64,000 nt of DNA from Hymenobacter puniceus. Its GTDB lineage: Bacteria > Bacteroidota > Bacteroidia > Cytophagales > Hymenobacteraceae. The position numbers and the translations under genes are program-made. The stretch spans positions 1-64,000 of the forward strand of contig NZ_JACSCX010000009.1 of assembly GCF_014333525.1 (NCBI RefSeq). The letters run 5' to 3'. Shown piece after piece: positions 50,463 through 60,312 of this stretch (within the stretch, counting starts at the first letter, position 1; every line of letters begins with the position of its first letter). A model generated the notes under the pieces. It was not told the DNA's origin. It saw only the letters and a program-made list of their open reading frames with translations, and did not search any database.

Positions 50463-53400
50463 TCAGGCAGCGTAGGCGTCTTCTTCGATAAGGTGACGAA
50501 CCAGGCCAAGAGTGACCAGGGTATCGAGTAGCGGCTGGACGCGAGCTGGGCCTGCTCCGCGAAAGCGCTTGGCCACCTGGGCGGCTGTGAGGGGCATTTC
50601 GGCTAGCTGGATAGCCGTGCGAAGGGCTTGCATCTGCTGGGCGAGGTCCTGGGGCCAGGCGTTGGAGGCCTCTCCTACCCCGTTCACAGGTAGCGCTGCG
50701 GCGTCCGATAACTTGGTGGCTTTGTTGCCTTTGGCCGCCGCAGTGGGCGCAGGCAGGATAAGGCCGGCCTGCACGGTTTCGGGGGCCTGATAAGCGGGGC
50801 GGAGGTAACGGACGTGACCCCCTTGCTCCTCGCGGGCGCGCTGGTGGTTGAGGTGCACCAGTCGCTGGAGCAGTTCGGGAGCAGACAAGTCAGTAGGCCA
50901 GCCGTAGGCTTCGGCCACGGCGGTATCGAGCTGCTGGTGGAGACTGAGCACCACGGCGGCCAGGCCGTGCTGGTGTACGGTTTCTTCCTTGGCCGTAAGG
51001 GGCTGGCCGGCGCGCAGCTTCTCGACCACGTTGTAGAGGTCGGTGAGGGCCAGCGTGGGATGCAAGGCCTGCTGGCGCTTGCGGTGCGCATCCAGCGCCT
51101 CGGCCAGTGCCCGGATGCGCTCTTGCTGTTCTACTGTGGCTTTGGGGAAGGGAAACGGTTGAAAGCAGCGGGAGCTCGTGTATACGGAGTCGTTGCCGAC
51201 ACCAAGCCAGCTACCACTAGCCATTGCCCATTCAACGTGAATTCGGCTTGACAAGACCCCTAAATTGTACGCATCATCAAAAGCAATATTGACAAGCTTG
51301 TGGTCTGGGGCTATATCGACATCCAGAAATTGAAATATGCGGTGTTTGGCCGTTTCTGGTGTGGCAATGTAGCGAGTCAGACCTTGTGTGGCCGCACGTA
51401 AGCCTTTGCGGGTTTCGCCGAACTGCCACCAGATTTCCTTGAGCTTTTTGCGGTTGTTTTGGTCGCGGTCGGGCTTAACGTGGGTATAGACGTGCTGGTA
51501 CACGGCCGGATAGTCGCGGATGACATCGGCTTCGTTCAGGCCAAACAAGTCAATAAGGTACACGCCACGCGGCCGGGCGGTCAGGTCTTTGCCGTTGCGG
51601 TAGGGCCGGATGCGGGTTGCAAGGCCAGCCACCGTGCCCAGGCCCAAAGTGTGGGCCTGCGCCTCAGTCACGATAAAGCCCGCACCGGCCAGCATCATGC
51701 CGTTGCTGGAAACGCCTTCATTCGCCTTCAGCGCTTTGACCCCAGCCACGTCGGCCCCCACCGTAAAGTCGGCGTTGATAATGCCCTCGCTTTCCACCAG
51801 CTCCACGGTGTGGGCATCGTCTTCGTCGGTGACCGACTCGCGCACCAGGGTGGCCAGCTTGCCCACCTGGGTGCCGGCCCGGCCTACGCTCATGGCGATG
51901 CGCACGGCCGCGCCGTTGGCACTATCCACCCACGGGTGGTCGGCAATGGCGAACGTCAGCGATAGCGGCGGAGCCGCATCGAGGTGGCGCTGGATGAGGC
52001 GGCGGTTAAAGGTTTGGGTAATGGAGTTGGTGGTGATGAAGCCGAAGGACTCGGCCTGACCCTGCCGCACTGTCTCAGCGGCCCGCTCCCACCAGTACAT
52101 CACCAAGTCGGCGGACTCGTCCACTTTGCCCTTGTACACTTTGCGCAGCGTATCCACGTAGGCGTCGCCCAGCGCGCGGCGCATGGCTTTATCGCCGACA
52201 AACGGAGGGTTGCCGATGATGAAATCAGCCTGGGGCCATGCGGCAGGCCCGGCCTGGGTAAAGTCGGGTTCGTAGCTCAGTACGGCATCCTGCTGGCGGA
52301 TATTCTGGTAGCTATCGAGTAGGGGCTCGGCCAGCTGGGTGAGGCCGTGGGTGCGCAGGTGCCACTGCAGGTAGCCGATGCGCAGCACCACGTCGGCAAT
52401 GGCGGCGGCCCGCGGGTTCAGCTCCAAGCCCAGCAGCTGGCGGGGGGAGACGGTGGTGGCCCCACCCAAATCGAGCAGGCCCGACTGGCCGAAGCGGTTG
52501 ATGGCCGTAATTACCTCCCCTTCCAGCCGCTTGAGGTGTTCCAGCGTGACGTAGAGAAAGTTGCCGGAGCCGCAGGCTGGGTCGAGAATCTTGACCGTGG
52601 TGAGGCGGGTGAGGAAGCGCAGCAAGTCTTGGCGGGCGGCTCGCTCCCCAGCCGGGCCGGCAGTTTCGTCGAGGCGGCGGGCGCTGGCGGCCTGAGCGGC
52701 GGCCCACTCGCGGCGCAGGGGCTCCAGCACGGTGGGCAGCACCAGGCGCTCCACGTAGCGGCGCGGGGTGTAGTGCGCCCCGAGGCTGTGCCGCTCTTTG
52801 GGGTCGAGGGCGCGTTCGAGCAGGGTGCCGAAGATGGCGGGTTCCACTTCAGTCCAGTCGGCGGCAGCGGCACGCAGAAGCAGGTGAATCTGGGGCTCGG
52901 TGAGGGGCAGCGTGGTGGCCTCGTGAAAGAGTTGGCCGTTAAAGCGGCGCAGGCGGGCCCGCAGGTCGCCGGAGAAGCCACCGGTGTCCATCGTATGCCA
53001 GAGGCTTTGCAAGGCGTCGGGCAGCAGCTGGCGCAATTCCGGAGTGCTGGCATACTGCTGCAGCAAGCCGGTGAAGCTGGCGCGGGGAATCAGTTCTACG
53101 TCCTCAGCAAACATAGTAAACAGGCAGCGCATCAGGAACTGGGCCACGGCCTCGGAGGCATGGCCAGCGGCTTCGAGCTGCTTGCTCAACTCGGCCAAGT
53201 GAGCAGCGAGCTGACGGGTGACCTGGGCCGCGCGGCGGCTGGGGTCGAGCTGCTGCGGGTCGGTGAAGAGCAGAGCCAGGCGCTGGCGCACTACTTCGTC
53301 TTCGAGGGCGGTGAGCGGGATGCGGAAGGCCTCGGTGCCGCCGCCGGCGGGTAGCGTGGGCTTGTAGCCGGGAATGCCGGTGAGCAGGTCCAAGAACTGC

Positions 53401-53915
53401 GTGAAGCCTTCGGCGGTACCGGCGAAATTGGCGTAAAGGTCGAAGCAGTGGCCCACGTCGGCCACGATGACGAAGGGCGGGCGCGGCTCCTGTGCGGGCA
53501 GGGCCTGCACATAGCGCAGGGCCTGGTTGCGGGCCTCGGTCATCATCAGGTCCCACTTGCGGGTGCCGCGGACGGCGTGCCCCCGGCGGCGACGCTCCTG
53601 GGGTGCCTGGCCAAGTGCGGCCGCGTCGGCGGCATCGGCCCGTTGCTGGTCGTCGGGTGAGTTGGTGCCCTGCTTGGTTTCGAGCACGAAGCAGCCGCGC
53701 TTGTAAAGGTCGAGACGGCCGGTGCTTTTTTTGGCCCCATCCTGAAACGTGACAGCCCGCTCGTACACATAGGCATCCTGGGAAGCTAGCTCGCCGGAGG
53801 GCTGTGGTGGCTCGACGCCAAGCAGGGCGCAAAGCTCGTGCAGGAAGGCTTGGTAATTCGCGCGCTCGGCGCCGCCGCTGCGCAGCCAGCGGGCAGCAAA
53901 ATCAGAATAGGTCAC
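50463..53915 (-). CDS. Single-chain type IIG/IIL restriction-modification enzyme
   Basis: 1150 residues, starting with GTG. The N-terminal part has [17 protein letters not shown], a D...ExK nuclease motif as in MmeI-type enzymes. The methyltransferase follows, with [17 protein letters not shown] (motif I) and GNPPF (motif IV), giving an N6-adenine enzyme. The C-terminal 450 residues form the target recognition and helical spacer part. Cleavage and methylation in one chain make it a self-contained defence gene, co-directional with the toxin-antitoxin pair. No frameshift is visible. Confidence 0.85.
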   Translation of the reverse strand: MTYSDFAARWLRSGGAERANYQAFLHELCALLGVEPPQPSGELASQDAYVYERAVTFQDGAKKSTGRLDLYKRGCFVLETKQGTNSPDDQQRADAADAAALGQAPQERRRRGHAVRGTRKWDLMMTEARNQALRYVQALPAQEPRPPFVIVADVGHCFDLYANFAGTAEGFTQFLDLLTGIPGYKPTLPAGGGTEAFRIPLTALEDEVVRQRLALLFTDPQQLDPSRRAAQVTRQLAAHLAELSKQLEAAGHASEAVAQFLMRCLFTMFAEDVELIPRASFTGLLQQYASTPELRQLLPDALQSLWHTMDTGGFSGDLRARLRRFNGQLFHEATTLPLTEPQIHLLLRAAAADWTEVEPAIFGTLLERALDPKERHSLGAHYTPRRYVERLVLPTVLEPLRREWAAAQAASARRLDETAGPAGERAARQDLLRFLTRLTTVKILDPACGSGNFLYVTLEHLKRLEGEVITAINRFGQSGLLDLGGATTVSPRQLLGLELNPRAAAIADVVLRIGYLQWHLRTHGLTQLAEPLLDSYQNIRQQDAVLSYEPDFTQAGPAAWPQADFIIGNPPFVGDKAMRRALGDAYVDTLRKVYKGKVDESADLVMYWWERAAETVRQGQAESFGFITTNSITQTFNRRLIQRHLDAAPPLSLTFAIADHPWVDSANGAAVRIAMSVGRAGTQVGKLATLVRESVTDEDDAHTVELVESEGIINADFTVGADVAGVKALKANEGVSSNGMMLAGAGFIVTEAQAHTLGLGTVAGLATRIRPYRNGKDLTARPRGVYLIDLFGLNEADVIRDYPAVYQHVYTHVKPDRDQNNRKKLKEIWWQFGETRKGLRAATQGLTRYIATPETAKHRIFQFLDVDIAPDHKLVNIAFDDAYNLGVLSSRIHVEWAMASGSWLGVGNDSVYTSSRCFQPFPFPKATVEQQERIRALAEALDAHRKRQQALHPTLALTDLYNVVEKLRAGQPLTAKEETVHQHGLAAVVLSLHQQLDTAVAEAYGWPTDLSAPELLQRLVHLNHQRAREEQGGHVRYLRPAYQAPETVQAGLILPAPTAAAKGNKATKLSDAAALPVNGVGEASNAWPQDLAQQMQALRTAIQLAEMPLTAAQVAKRFRGAGPARVQPLLDTLVTLGLVRHLIEEDAYAA

Positions 53916-54320
53916 GGGTAGAAGGCTACTTTGCCTCGTCGCCTTCTCCGGGCGGAAGGAGAAGGCAATGGAGAGCGAAAGATTGGGATGGCGGTCAGGC
54001 AGCTAAAGTACAAGACTGCGGCGCAGGCAGCAACTAATCGTTTTGATGTATTCATGCCGTGAACACCTTCATTTAATTCTAGCTTATGAAAAGTGGTTCT
54101 ATGTGGGTTAAACGGCGTCTGGGCAAACTGTGTATGAGCACGCCAGGTGGTTAGGTTGGGCCCAGGCCCGGTCCCAATAGACTGCTACTGCTTTTCCGAG
54201 TTCAGTGGGTTAGCAGCGAAAGGATAACTATTGTAAGCTGCCGACTCTGCTCGACCGTCCGGTGCGGATTTGCTTGTCTAGGTTTACGAAGCACAAGAAT
54301 CAGCTGTTCTGCCCCAAAAA
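53916..54320. other. Intergenic region upstream of the RM gene and left of the transposon
   Basis: No gene is supported in these 405 bases. GCCTTCTCC at 53941-53949 forms an inverted repeat with GGAGAAGGC ending near 53966, about 30 bp upstream of the RM start, and could be an operator. The right edge (54316-54320, AAAAA) is one copy of the transposon target duplication. Confidence 0.5.
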
Positions 54321-54360
54321 GGGGTTCTTCTTCCAACGGGGCGGATTTACACGTTAAGGA
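54321..54360 (+). repeat. Tn3 left inverted repeat
   Basis: 40 bp starting GGGGTTCTTCTTCC. It matches the right end with one mismatch (position 34, T here and C on the right). Confidence 0.92.
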
Positions 54361-54405
54361 GAAAACTTCAACATCAAGATATGAAATGAAGGTGCCTCTT
54401 TTTAA

Positions 54406-54443
54406 ACACAACTGCCACGCTGGTTTCAGCGTGGCAGTTGTGT
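54406..54443 (-). terminator. Terminator of the cargo peptidase gene
   Basis: A 17-bp perfect stem (54406-54422 with 54427-54443) and a GTTT loop directly follow the stop of the peptidase gene on the minus strand. A mixed T/A tract follows. Confidence 0.85.
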
Positions 54444-54462
54444 AAAGACCGTTTAGCACAAT

Positions 54463-57400
54463 CTATTCCACTTGGAGGCGAATGAATTCCTGACCAGTCG
54501 GACTCTCGACCGTAATCAAGTAGAGGCCAGGTAGTAGTCCCCGTAGCGGCAAGGAGACCGTGTGACGGCCTGCCTCCAGCCGTGTTTTAGGCAGGGCTTC
54601 TGCGCGTTGATTTCCTGACAAGTCCAGAATACGAACCCGTACAAGCCCTGCAGACGGTTGGGCAAAGTGTAGCGTCGCTGTGTTGCTAGCTGGATTGGGC
54701 GTGACGTGCAACGACGCCAAGTGAGATATTCCTTTCTTCGTGAGGCCTAGAGACATCGCGCTACGCGATTGGCCCATGGTGTCGGCCACCGACCCACGCG
54801 AGAAATCTCCACTTTTGGTCGTCATGTTTGCGCCGGTTATCCGGAAGTTGCCTTGCACGGCACAGGGCAAGCTGCACTTGCTTAACCACGACGGATCATC
54901 CGCGCCCTCCACGTTGCTGGTACCAAGTACGCCGGGGACCAAGGGCATGCCATGGCCAGTAGCCCCACCGGCCCCATCGCCTACTTGCTGGCCCGTTGCG
55001 TCCTGAAAGTCATAATAGACAACCAAGCCAAATTGGGGGGCCGCCAGCTTCGAGGTAAAGTTTTGCCGGATCTGGTCATCCGTACGGCTGGAATTCCACA
55101 CCCGCACCTCACCGAGCATACCGGTGTAATATTCGCTGAATCCACTGCCGTATGGGTCACTGGCGCCCAGGCTCAAGGCCCCGCCCGCATTGGGGCTGCG
55201 CGACGTACTCGGCGAGTAGGCTACTGCTTGTCCATCAATAAAGAAGCGCAGGCGGTTGGTTCCGTCCCGGCTTACGCCTACGTGGTGGCAGGCCCCATCG
55301 GTAGGAATGCGCATGGAAGCTTGCCCATATCCAAAGTTGACACCCTCCAATTGCAGCAATAAGTAGCCGTCAATCAGCGTGAGTAAGGCCCCCTCCAAAC
55401 CATAGGTTTTGGCTGGGTTGGAGCGTCGGTTGGACAAAATGGTCTGGCCCCCGCCCATTTGTGGATTAACCGGCCGGATATACGCCTCGATGGCAAATTG
55501 CTGACCGAGACCGTTCACGTAGGAACCCGTATTGGGAATGGTCACGACATCATTGCCATCAAATGACAAAGCTTCGTTGCCGCCACCAATGTTTACAACC
55601 CCACTGTTTTGAATGTTAACGATGCCGCAAGCAGCTACTTTGTTTGTACAAGTAAGGCCAGTAGGTAGCCCCACTCCGGCCATCACGCCCATCCGAGCAC
55701 CATTATCCACGTAAAGCGTGCTGCTGCCAGTTAGCGTTACGTTGCCTCCTTCTTCCACGCAGATATGCCCACCCCATCGAATAAAAAGGTCGCCATCCAC
55801 CAGTAACGTGCCGCCGTTGCGTACTAGCAACGTGCCGTTTTCCCAAATATTTAGCGTTGAACCGGCGTGTACACGTACAGTTGCGCCAGCCTCCACAGTC
55901 AGATATGTGCCTTGAAACAGGTTTACACCAGCTGTCTGGTAAGGAGATGTTGAGCCAATCTCCATTTGGCTTCCTTGTCCAACCGTCACCCTTGCGAGGT
56001 CACGCAGATCGATATTCAAATGGTCATTACGTTTCGTGTAGCGCACCAATGAAGGCATGGTGCCATTATACCACCTCGGGCGAGGGCTACCGTGTAGTAA
56101 TAGCGCGGCTCCGTTGGTTACCATTACGGGATCGCTAAGGGTAACGCCATTTGCATTAATCGTTTCAACGCCAATAAGGCGACCTGAAGTATCATACTCC
56201 TCTCTCACGTAGGTGGTCACGTTGTAGGACGAGCCGCTCCCGTTCAATTGGCCGGTATCCGTGCCATCGTACGTGTGTGTGTGATTGCCCGCTAACGTGC
56301 CCGGAAAATTGCCGGTGAAATAAGGCGTTTGTACTGTTGCCAAGGGCGCAATTTCATCCGTATTTAAAATGCGGAAGGATGCACTATTTATGGGGGCAGT
56401 TGAAAGATTGAAATTATAATACCAAAGGTTGCGGATATTCTGATTTTCTGCAAAACTGGTGTTGTTATCTCCCAAGAGTGCATTGTAATACTCTGTCACG
56501 GAGTAGCGAATGCGGTTGATAAATGGTCTCAGCAAACGCGCAAACGACATTTCATACTGCTCCACATAGCCTGTCATGGGGTCAGCGGGGTCTTGGTATA
56601 CACCTGGTCCACCAGGGTTATTATATAAAGCAAAATTATTTGGCCCGTCCCACAGATCTAGTAATGTATTGCCAAACGACTGTTCGCTAACAAAAGGGTG
56701 AGTTAAATTTCGGAAAGTAGAGCTTCCAAAATTTATTTGCTCATGATAGTTTCCTGCCAAATAGCCGCTACCGGCTTCTTGGTCTAAGGCTCTAAACGTC
56801 ATTTCATCCATGATGTATGCGAACCCATTTGCAAATCCCTCTTTAAGTGTGCGTAAATGGTGATTGTTGTTGTACTGTCCAGAGTGTTCTGAGTCTCCTT
56901 GAGCAGATGGAAGGGAATTCTGCAATTCATGTTGAACGAAGTGCCCAAATTCATGCATAACTACAAATTCAGATGCCCTTGAAATTGCACCTAGTTCAAT
57001 ATTTCGATTTTCATCTCTATAAACGCCTCTTTCGCCATCAACTAGCACGATCTTCAAGTCATGCGACAAACTTTTCCCAGTGTTCGTTAGAGCTGCTTGC
57101 GTGTAATCCCACGAGATTTTTGCCCACGTATATACTTTTCCAGCTTGGGGCTCACTTAACTCCACATCGTGTCCAACTGCAGCAGGTTGACCGAAGGTAA
57201 TTTGAGTGATGATAGACTGGTCCGAATTGTAATTGATCGTTCTCAAGGGAGTGACAGTTGTTACAAATCGGTCAAATGCCCATGATTCTTTCACCCGAAC
57301 ATTCTCGCCCCCGTCCGTCATCATAATCTTTAAATAGACCCGAATATCTTTGGAGTTTGAAGAGCATTTTTCAAACTGGACAGAGCTGCTGTTGCCACTG

Positions 57401-58284
57401 GAGATATAGCCTTGCTCGTCGGTATAATAAGTTCGGATATGCTGGTCTGGTGCTGCGCTATGGTACTGCCAAACCTCTACGCGGGCGCGACGGATAGGTA
57501 AGCGTACATTCAAGGGTTTATTATCTGGGAGATGCCATGTAAATAAGCGCTCATCTACCAGTCGCCCTTTGTAACGGCGATACCCTATTCCACAATCATC
57601 GCGGTATTGCGGACCAGCCAAGGTGTCGGTGTTGTATCCTGTGAAGGATGTATTCCGCATAGGAATGGCATAAGCTAGTCCCTCTACATATTCCATATCG
57701 AATACTTCTCCGGCACTTGCCTGATAGCCCTGCGGGATATCCGAAACGGGAATGTCTTGCTGAGCTACAGACTGACGATTTTCAAAAGTCCGGCCATCGT
57801 CTGTGAGCCACATTCGTCGCAACTTTTTGTAATCAAGTTGGTCCCACACCTCCACGGTATTATACGGAGTGAAGTACACATAACAGGCTCGGTTATATTG
57901 TTGCACTTTGCCGGCTTCGTCGGTGTGCTCCATCATCACCTTGACCTCCACCGGATAGAACGGCAAACGGCGCCGGTCATAGGTTAAGTACAAATTGTTT
58001 GTTTGCGTTGCGCCGGCGGTCAGTGCGGTTGAACGGTTGGCCTCGGACGCATCAAAGGCAAAAAAGCTTTTGTTGTCGGTTATAGAACGCCAATCATTAC
58101 TGGTGATGGTCTGGTTCGCTGTGATAGAAAGCGCAACGGTAAGCTGTCCATCTACTATAGGTGCCTCAAACGACTGAAAACTAAGTCTGTAAGGAGCCGG
58201 GCCAAAGTCAGTCGTGTCGTTTTGACCAAATGCTGAGGCATAGGAAAGCCAGGCTACCAAAAGTAGCAGTAGAATTTTTTTCAT
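54463..58284 (-). CDS. Secreted zinc metallopeptidase with LamG domain and T9SS sorting signal
   Basis: 1273 residues. Signal peptide (cleavage near AFGQ). A zincin motif HEFGH (about residues 442-446, in VVMHEFGHFVQHEL) marks the catalytic domain, with a downstream EGFANGFAY glutamate region. A beta-helix-like region with short hydrophobic repeats (about 780-900) is followed by a LamG/concanavalin-type domain (about 905-1090) and a type A T9SS sorting domain (about 1190-1273, TPNPASNTATLHF...PGLYLITVES). It should be exported through T9SS and act on an extracellular protein or bind glycans. It is cargo of the Tn3 element, co-transcribed with the lipoprotein gene 12 bp upstream. Confidence 0.85.
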   Translation of the reverse strand: MKKILLLLLVAWLSYASAFGQNDTTDFGPAPYRLSFQSFEAPIVDGQLTVALSITANQTITSNDWRSITDNKSFFAFDASEANRSTALTAGATQTNNLYLTYDRRRLPFYPVEVKVMMEHTDEAGKVQQYNRACYVYFTPYNTVEVWDQLDYKKLRRMWLTDDGRTFENRQSVAQQDIPVSDIPQGYQASAGEVFDMEYVEGLAYAIPMRNTSFTGYNTDTLAGPQYRDDCGIGYRRYKGRLVDERLFTWHLPDNKPLNVRLPIRRARVEVWQYHSAAPDQHIRTYYTDEQGYISSGNSSSVQFEKCSSNSKDIRVYLKIMMTDGGENVRVKESWAFDRFVTTVTPLRTINYNSDQSIITQITFGQPAAVGHDVELSEPQAGKVYTWAKISWDYTQAALTNTGKSLSHDLKIVLVDGERGVYRDENRNIELGAISRASEFVVMHEFGHFVQHELQNSLPSAQGDSEHSGQYNNNHHLRTLKEGFANGFAYIMDEMTFRALDQEAGSGYLAGNYHEQINFGSSTFRNLTHPFVSEQSFGNTLLDLWDGPNNFALYNNPGGPGVYQDPADPMTGYVEQYEMSFARLLRPFINRIRYSVTEYYNALLGDNNTSFAENQNIRNLWYYNFNLSTAPINSASFRILNTDEIAPLATVQTPYFTGNFPGTLAGNHTHTYDGTDTGQLNGSGSSYNVTTYVREEYDTSGRLIGVETINANGVTLSDPVMVTNGAALLLHGSPRPRWYNGTMPSLVRYTKRNDHLNIDLRDLARVTVGQGSQMEIGSTSPYQTAGVNLFQGTYLTVEAGATVRVHAGSTLNIWENGTLLVRNGGTLLVDGDLFIRWGGHICVEEGGNVTLTGSSTLYVDNGARMGVMAGVGLPTGLTCTNKVAACGIVNIQNSGVVNIGGGNEALSFDGNDVVTIPNTGSYVNGLGQQFAIEAYIRPVNPQMGGGQTILSNRRSNPAKTYGLEGALLTLIDGYLLLQLEGVNFGYGQASMRIPTDGACHHVGVSRDGTNRLRFFIDGQAVAYSPSTSRSPNAGGALSLGASDPYGSGFSEYYTGMLGEVRVWNSSRTDDQIRQNFTSKLAAPQFGLVVYYDFQDATGQQVGDGAGGATGHGMPLVPGVLGTSNVEGADDPSWLSKCSLPCAVQGNFRITGANMTTKSGDFSRGSVADTMGQSRSAMSLGLTKKGISHLASLHVTPNPASNTATLHFAQPSAGLVRVRILDLSGNQRAEALPKTRLEAGRHTVSLPLRGLLPGLYLITVESPTGQEFIRLQVE

Positions 58285-58296
58285 AAAGAGAAGGGA

Positions 58297-58974
58297 TTAA
58301 GGGGTGATTTTATAGGCGATGAGTTCCCACGTGCCCAGTTGTGTATATACTAAACGAGTATAGCCTATGCCACGCGAAAGCTGATAGCGGCGCAGGAAGT
58401 TTGCCGTTGTGGAATCGCGAAATGATATAGCAAAGTGTAAGCTATGCCGGAATTGACCAGCGGGCACTGTAACAGCCATTGTGTCGAGTAGCATGGGACC
58501 AGCAGCAGTCAGTCTTGTTCCAGGAGATGGAAGCGGAAAAGACAAAATCAGACCGGGTGAATACATATTTCCCGCTTCAGTAGCTTGTTGAGCCCCCCAT
58601 TCGTCACCAGTATACAAGCTACTAATATGCTCGAATCCCGTAAAATTCTGTAATGAACTAAGTCCCCGAAAAAATGATCGATTCGAATGGCTGAAGTTAC
58701 ATTCGTAGATTTCCACGCAAGTCGGTAGTCCAAACGTGTTTTCGCCTGGTTTAAACAGCCGCTTCTTTACTGAAAAAGCCCGAACAGTGTCTAAGATAGC
58801 CGGTACACTGCCTCGTTGTTTATATACCCAATAACTTCCCTCTGGGAAATACCAATAGTTTAGGAAGGCTTGAGGAGCTTGCCCTACCTGCGGGCATTCT
58901 TGTATCACTTCTTCCTTTCGACAAGAGGCTAGACATACTGATAGCATGAAAATGCTAGGTATAATCTTTTTCAT
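58297..58974 (-). CDS. Lipoprotein encoded with the secreted peptidase
   Basis: 225 residues from the ATG at 58974, where a lipoprotein signal begins (MKKIIPSIFMLSVCLASC). An upstream ATG at 59025 gives no signal directly behind it. The mature part is beta-rich with Trp/Tyr (YWYFPEGSYWVYKQRG), a pattern common in Bacteroidota surface lipoproteins. It starts the cargo operon (12 bp to the peptidase gene). It might protect the host from the peptidase or hold it at the surface; this is inference. Confidence 0.7.
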   Translation of the reverse strand: MKKIIPSIFMLSVCLASCRKEEVIQECPQVGQAPQAFLNYWYFPEGSYWVYKQRGSVPAILDTVRAFSVKKRLFKPGENTFGLPTCVEIYECNFSHSNRSFFRGLSSLQNFTGFEHISSLYTGDEWGAQQATEAGNMYSPGLILSFPLPSPGTRLTAAGPMLLDTMAVTVPAGQFRHSLHFAISFRDSTTANFLRRYQLSRGIGYTRLVYTQLGTWELIAYKITP

Positions 58975-59194
58975 ATGTGATATTGTAGATGAAAGTAAAC
59001 AAGTGGAAGAACAGGACGCATCCATGTGCTTGGATAAGAATAAAACTCGATAGATAACAAACTTGAAAACAAGTGTAAGAAGGATTGAGGAAGATTCCTA
59101 ACTGGCAAACTATTTGGTAATCAAGCGCTAGGTTACGCGGTTCTGATGACATACCGGCCATTGACAATACAAGGCCACTTAGGGCAAGGCGTTG

Positions 59195-59485
59195 CTACAG
59201 CAGCAAGCGTATCAAAGCAGTGAGCACTTGTTGATGTGTGGCGGCTGACACGGGCAACGCCGTTAACCGGGCTAGCAAAGTCGCAGGAGAGGGCACCGGT
59301 TGCCCATCGGCTGAACGGGTCGGCCAGGCATGCGCCGCCCAGGTTTCGAGTACATAGCGAAACTGTTCTGTCAGGCGGTCCAGACGGGCTTGTCGATAGG
59401 GCGTCTGTGGCGGCAGGCTGAGCACTTGCCAATAAATAGACCGCAGCATGACGGTGGAGGAAGGATAGCTAATCTGTTCGGGCAT
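59195..59485 (-). CDS. Small protein of unknown function in the transposon
   Basis: About 96 residues from the ATG at 59485. Predicted helical (SIYWQVLSLPPQTPYRQARLDRLTEQFRYVLETW; ATHQQVLTALIRLLL). It lies 84 bp downstream of the resolvase gene on the same strand. I do not recognise it; the amphipathic helices and position make a real gene plausible. Confidence 0.45.
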   Translation of the reverse strand: MPEQISYPSSTVMLRSIYWQVLSLPPQTPYRQARLDRLTEQFRYVLETWAAHAWPTRSADGQPVPSPATLLARLTALPVSAATHQQVLTALIRLLL

Positions 59486-59569
59486 TTCGGTGAGAGGGCG
59501 ATGTTGGTACCCGAGGCGACACGAACTGTCGGTTGTCAATCAGGCATCTGGATACAGGGTCGGTTTGGG

Positions 59570-60196
59570 CTATTTTTCCCCAGGGAATGTGCGTGAGCGC
59601 TGGACGTATTTATATACGGTACCATACGCAATAGCTGTTTGCTTGCTAATCTGGTTCATCGACACACCTGCCGCATGCAGCTGGGCGATTTTCTGTTGCT
59701 GATCTAGCGGCAACGTCGGCCGGGAAATGGCCTTGCCTTGTGCTTTGGCCCGCGCCATGCCGGCGCGCACGCGCTGGCTGATAAGCGCACTTTCAAATTG
59801 AGCCAGCGAGGCCATGACGTGGAAAATCAATTCACCCGTTGGCGTGGTGGTATCGATGTTTTCCTGGTAGGAGATGAAGTCCACCCCCAGGCTTTGGAAC
59901 TCCTTAAGCGCGTTAACCAGCGCTTGGGTGGAGCGGGCAAAGCGGTCGTAGCGCCAGACCAACACGATGTCGATTTGGCGCTTCTTGGCAGCGGCCATCA
60001 TCGTTTTATACTCGCGCCGCTCCTCACTCGTGCCGGAAGCCTGGTCCACGTACTCGGACGCTACAGCGAAGCCCCGGTGCTGGGCATACTCGCGCAGGGG
60101 CCGCAGCTGCGTCTCCGGGTCCTGGCCTTTGTCCAGGGTGGAGACGCGGGCGTAGAGGGCTACGCGCTTGGGTTGGGCAGTGGGGGAAAGAGGCAT
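59570..60196 (-). CDS. tnpR: Serine resolvase of the Tn3 transposon
   Basis: 208 residues. The catalytic serine is Ser19 in YARVST; LVWRYDRFARSTQALVNAL and the C-terminal HTH (about 165-200: AQLHAAGVSMNQISKQTAIAYGTVYKYV) complete the resolvase/invertase plan. It resolves cointegrates at the res site and is encoded divergently from tnpA, as in the Tn3 subgroup. Confidence 0.92.
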   Translation of the reverse strand: MPLSPTAQPKRVALYARVSTLDKGQDPETQLRPLREYAQHRGFAVASEYVDQASGTSEERREYKTMMAAAKKRQIDIVLVWRYDRFARSTQALVNALKEFQSLGVDFISYQENIDTTTPTGELIFHVMASLAQFESALISQRVRAGMARAKAQGKAISRPTLPLDQQQKIAQLHAAGVSMNQISKQTAIAYGTVYKYVQRSRTFPGEK

Positions 60197-60200
60197 TGGT

Positions 60201-60302
60201 GGCTATCGAAAAGGAACTCCTTTGTAAAGCTACTTTTTTGGGTGTAAAATCGGCCCGGACACCCCCAAAAAAGGGGGTGCGTTTCGACACCCTTTTCGAT
60301 AG
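60201..60302. promoter_or_regulatory. res-like region between tnpR and tnpA
   Basis: CTATCGAAAAGG (60203-60214) is repeated inverted as CCTTTTCGATAG (60291-60302). Between them lies a hairpin CACCCCC-AAAAAA-GGGGGTG (60260-60279) and further GACACC copies. The position between divergent tnpR and tnpA is that of res. Confidence 0.65.
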
Positions 60303-60312
60303 GCCGCCGCCC

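Noticed and set aside
54202-54459. 85-codon frame at the left transposon end
   Set aside because: It runs across the left inverted repeat and the terminator of the peptidase gene, so it cannot be an ancestral or cargo gene.
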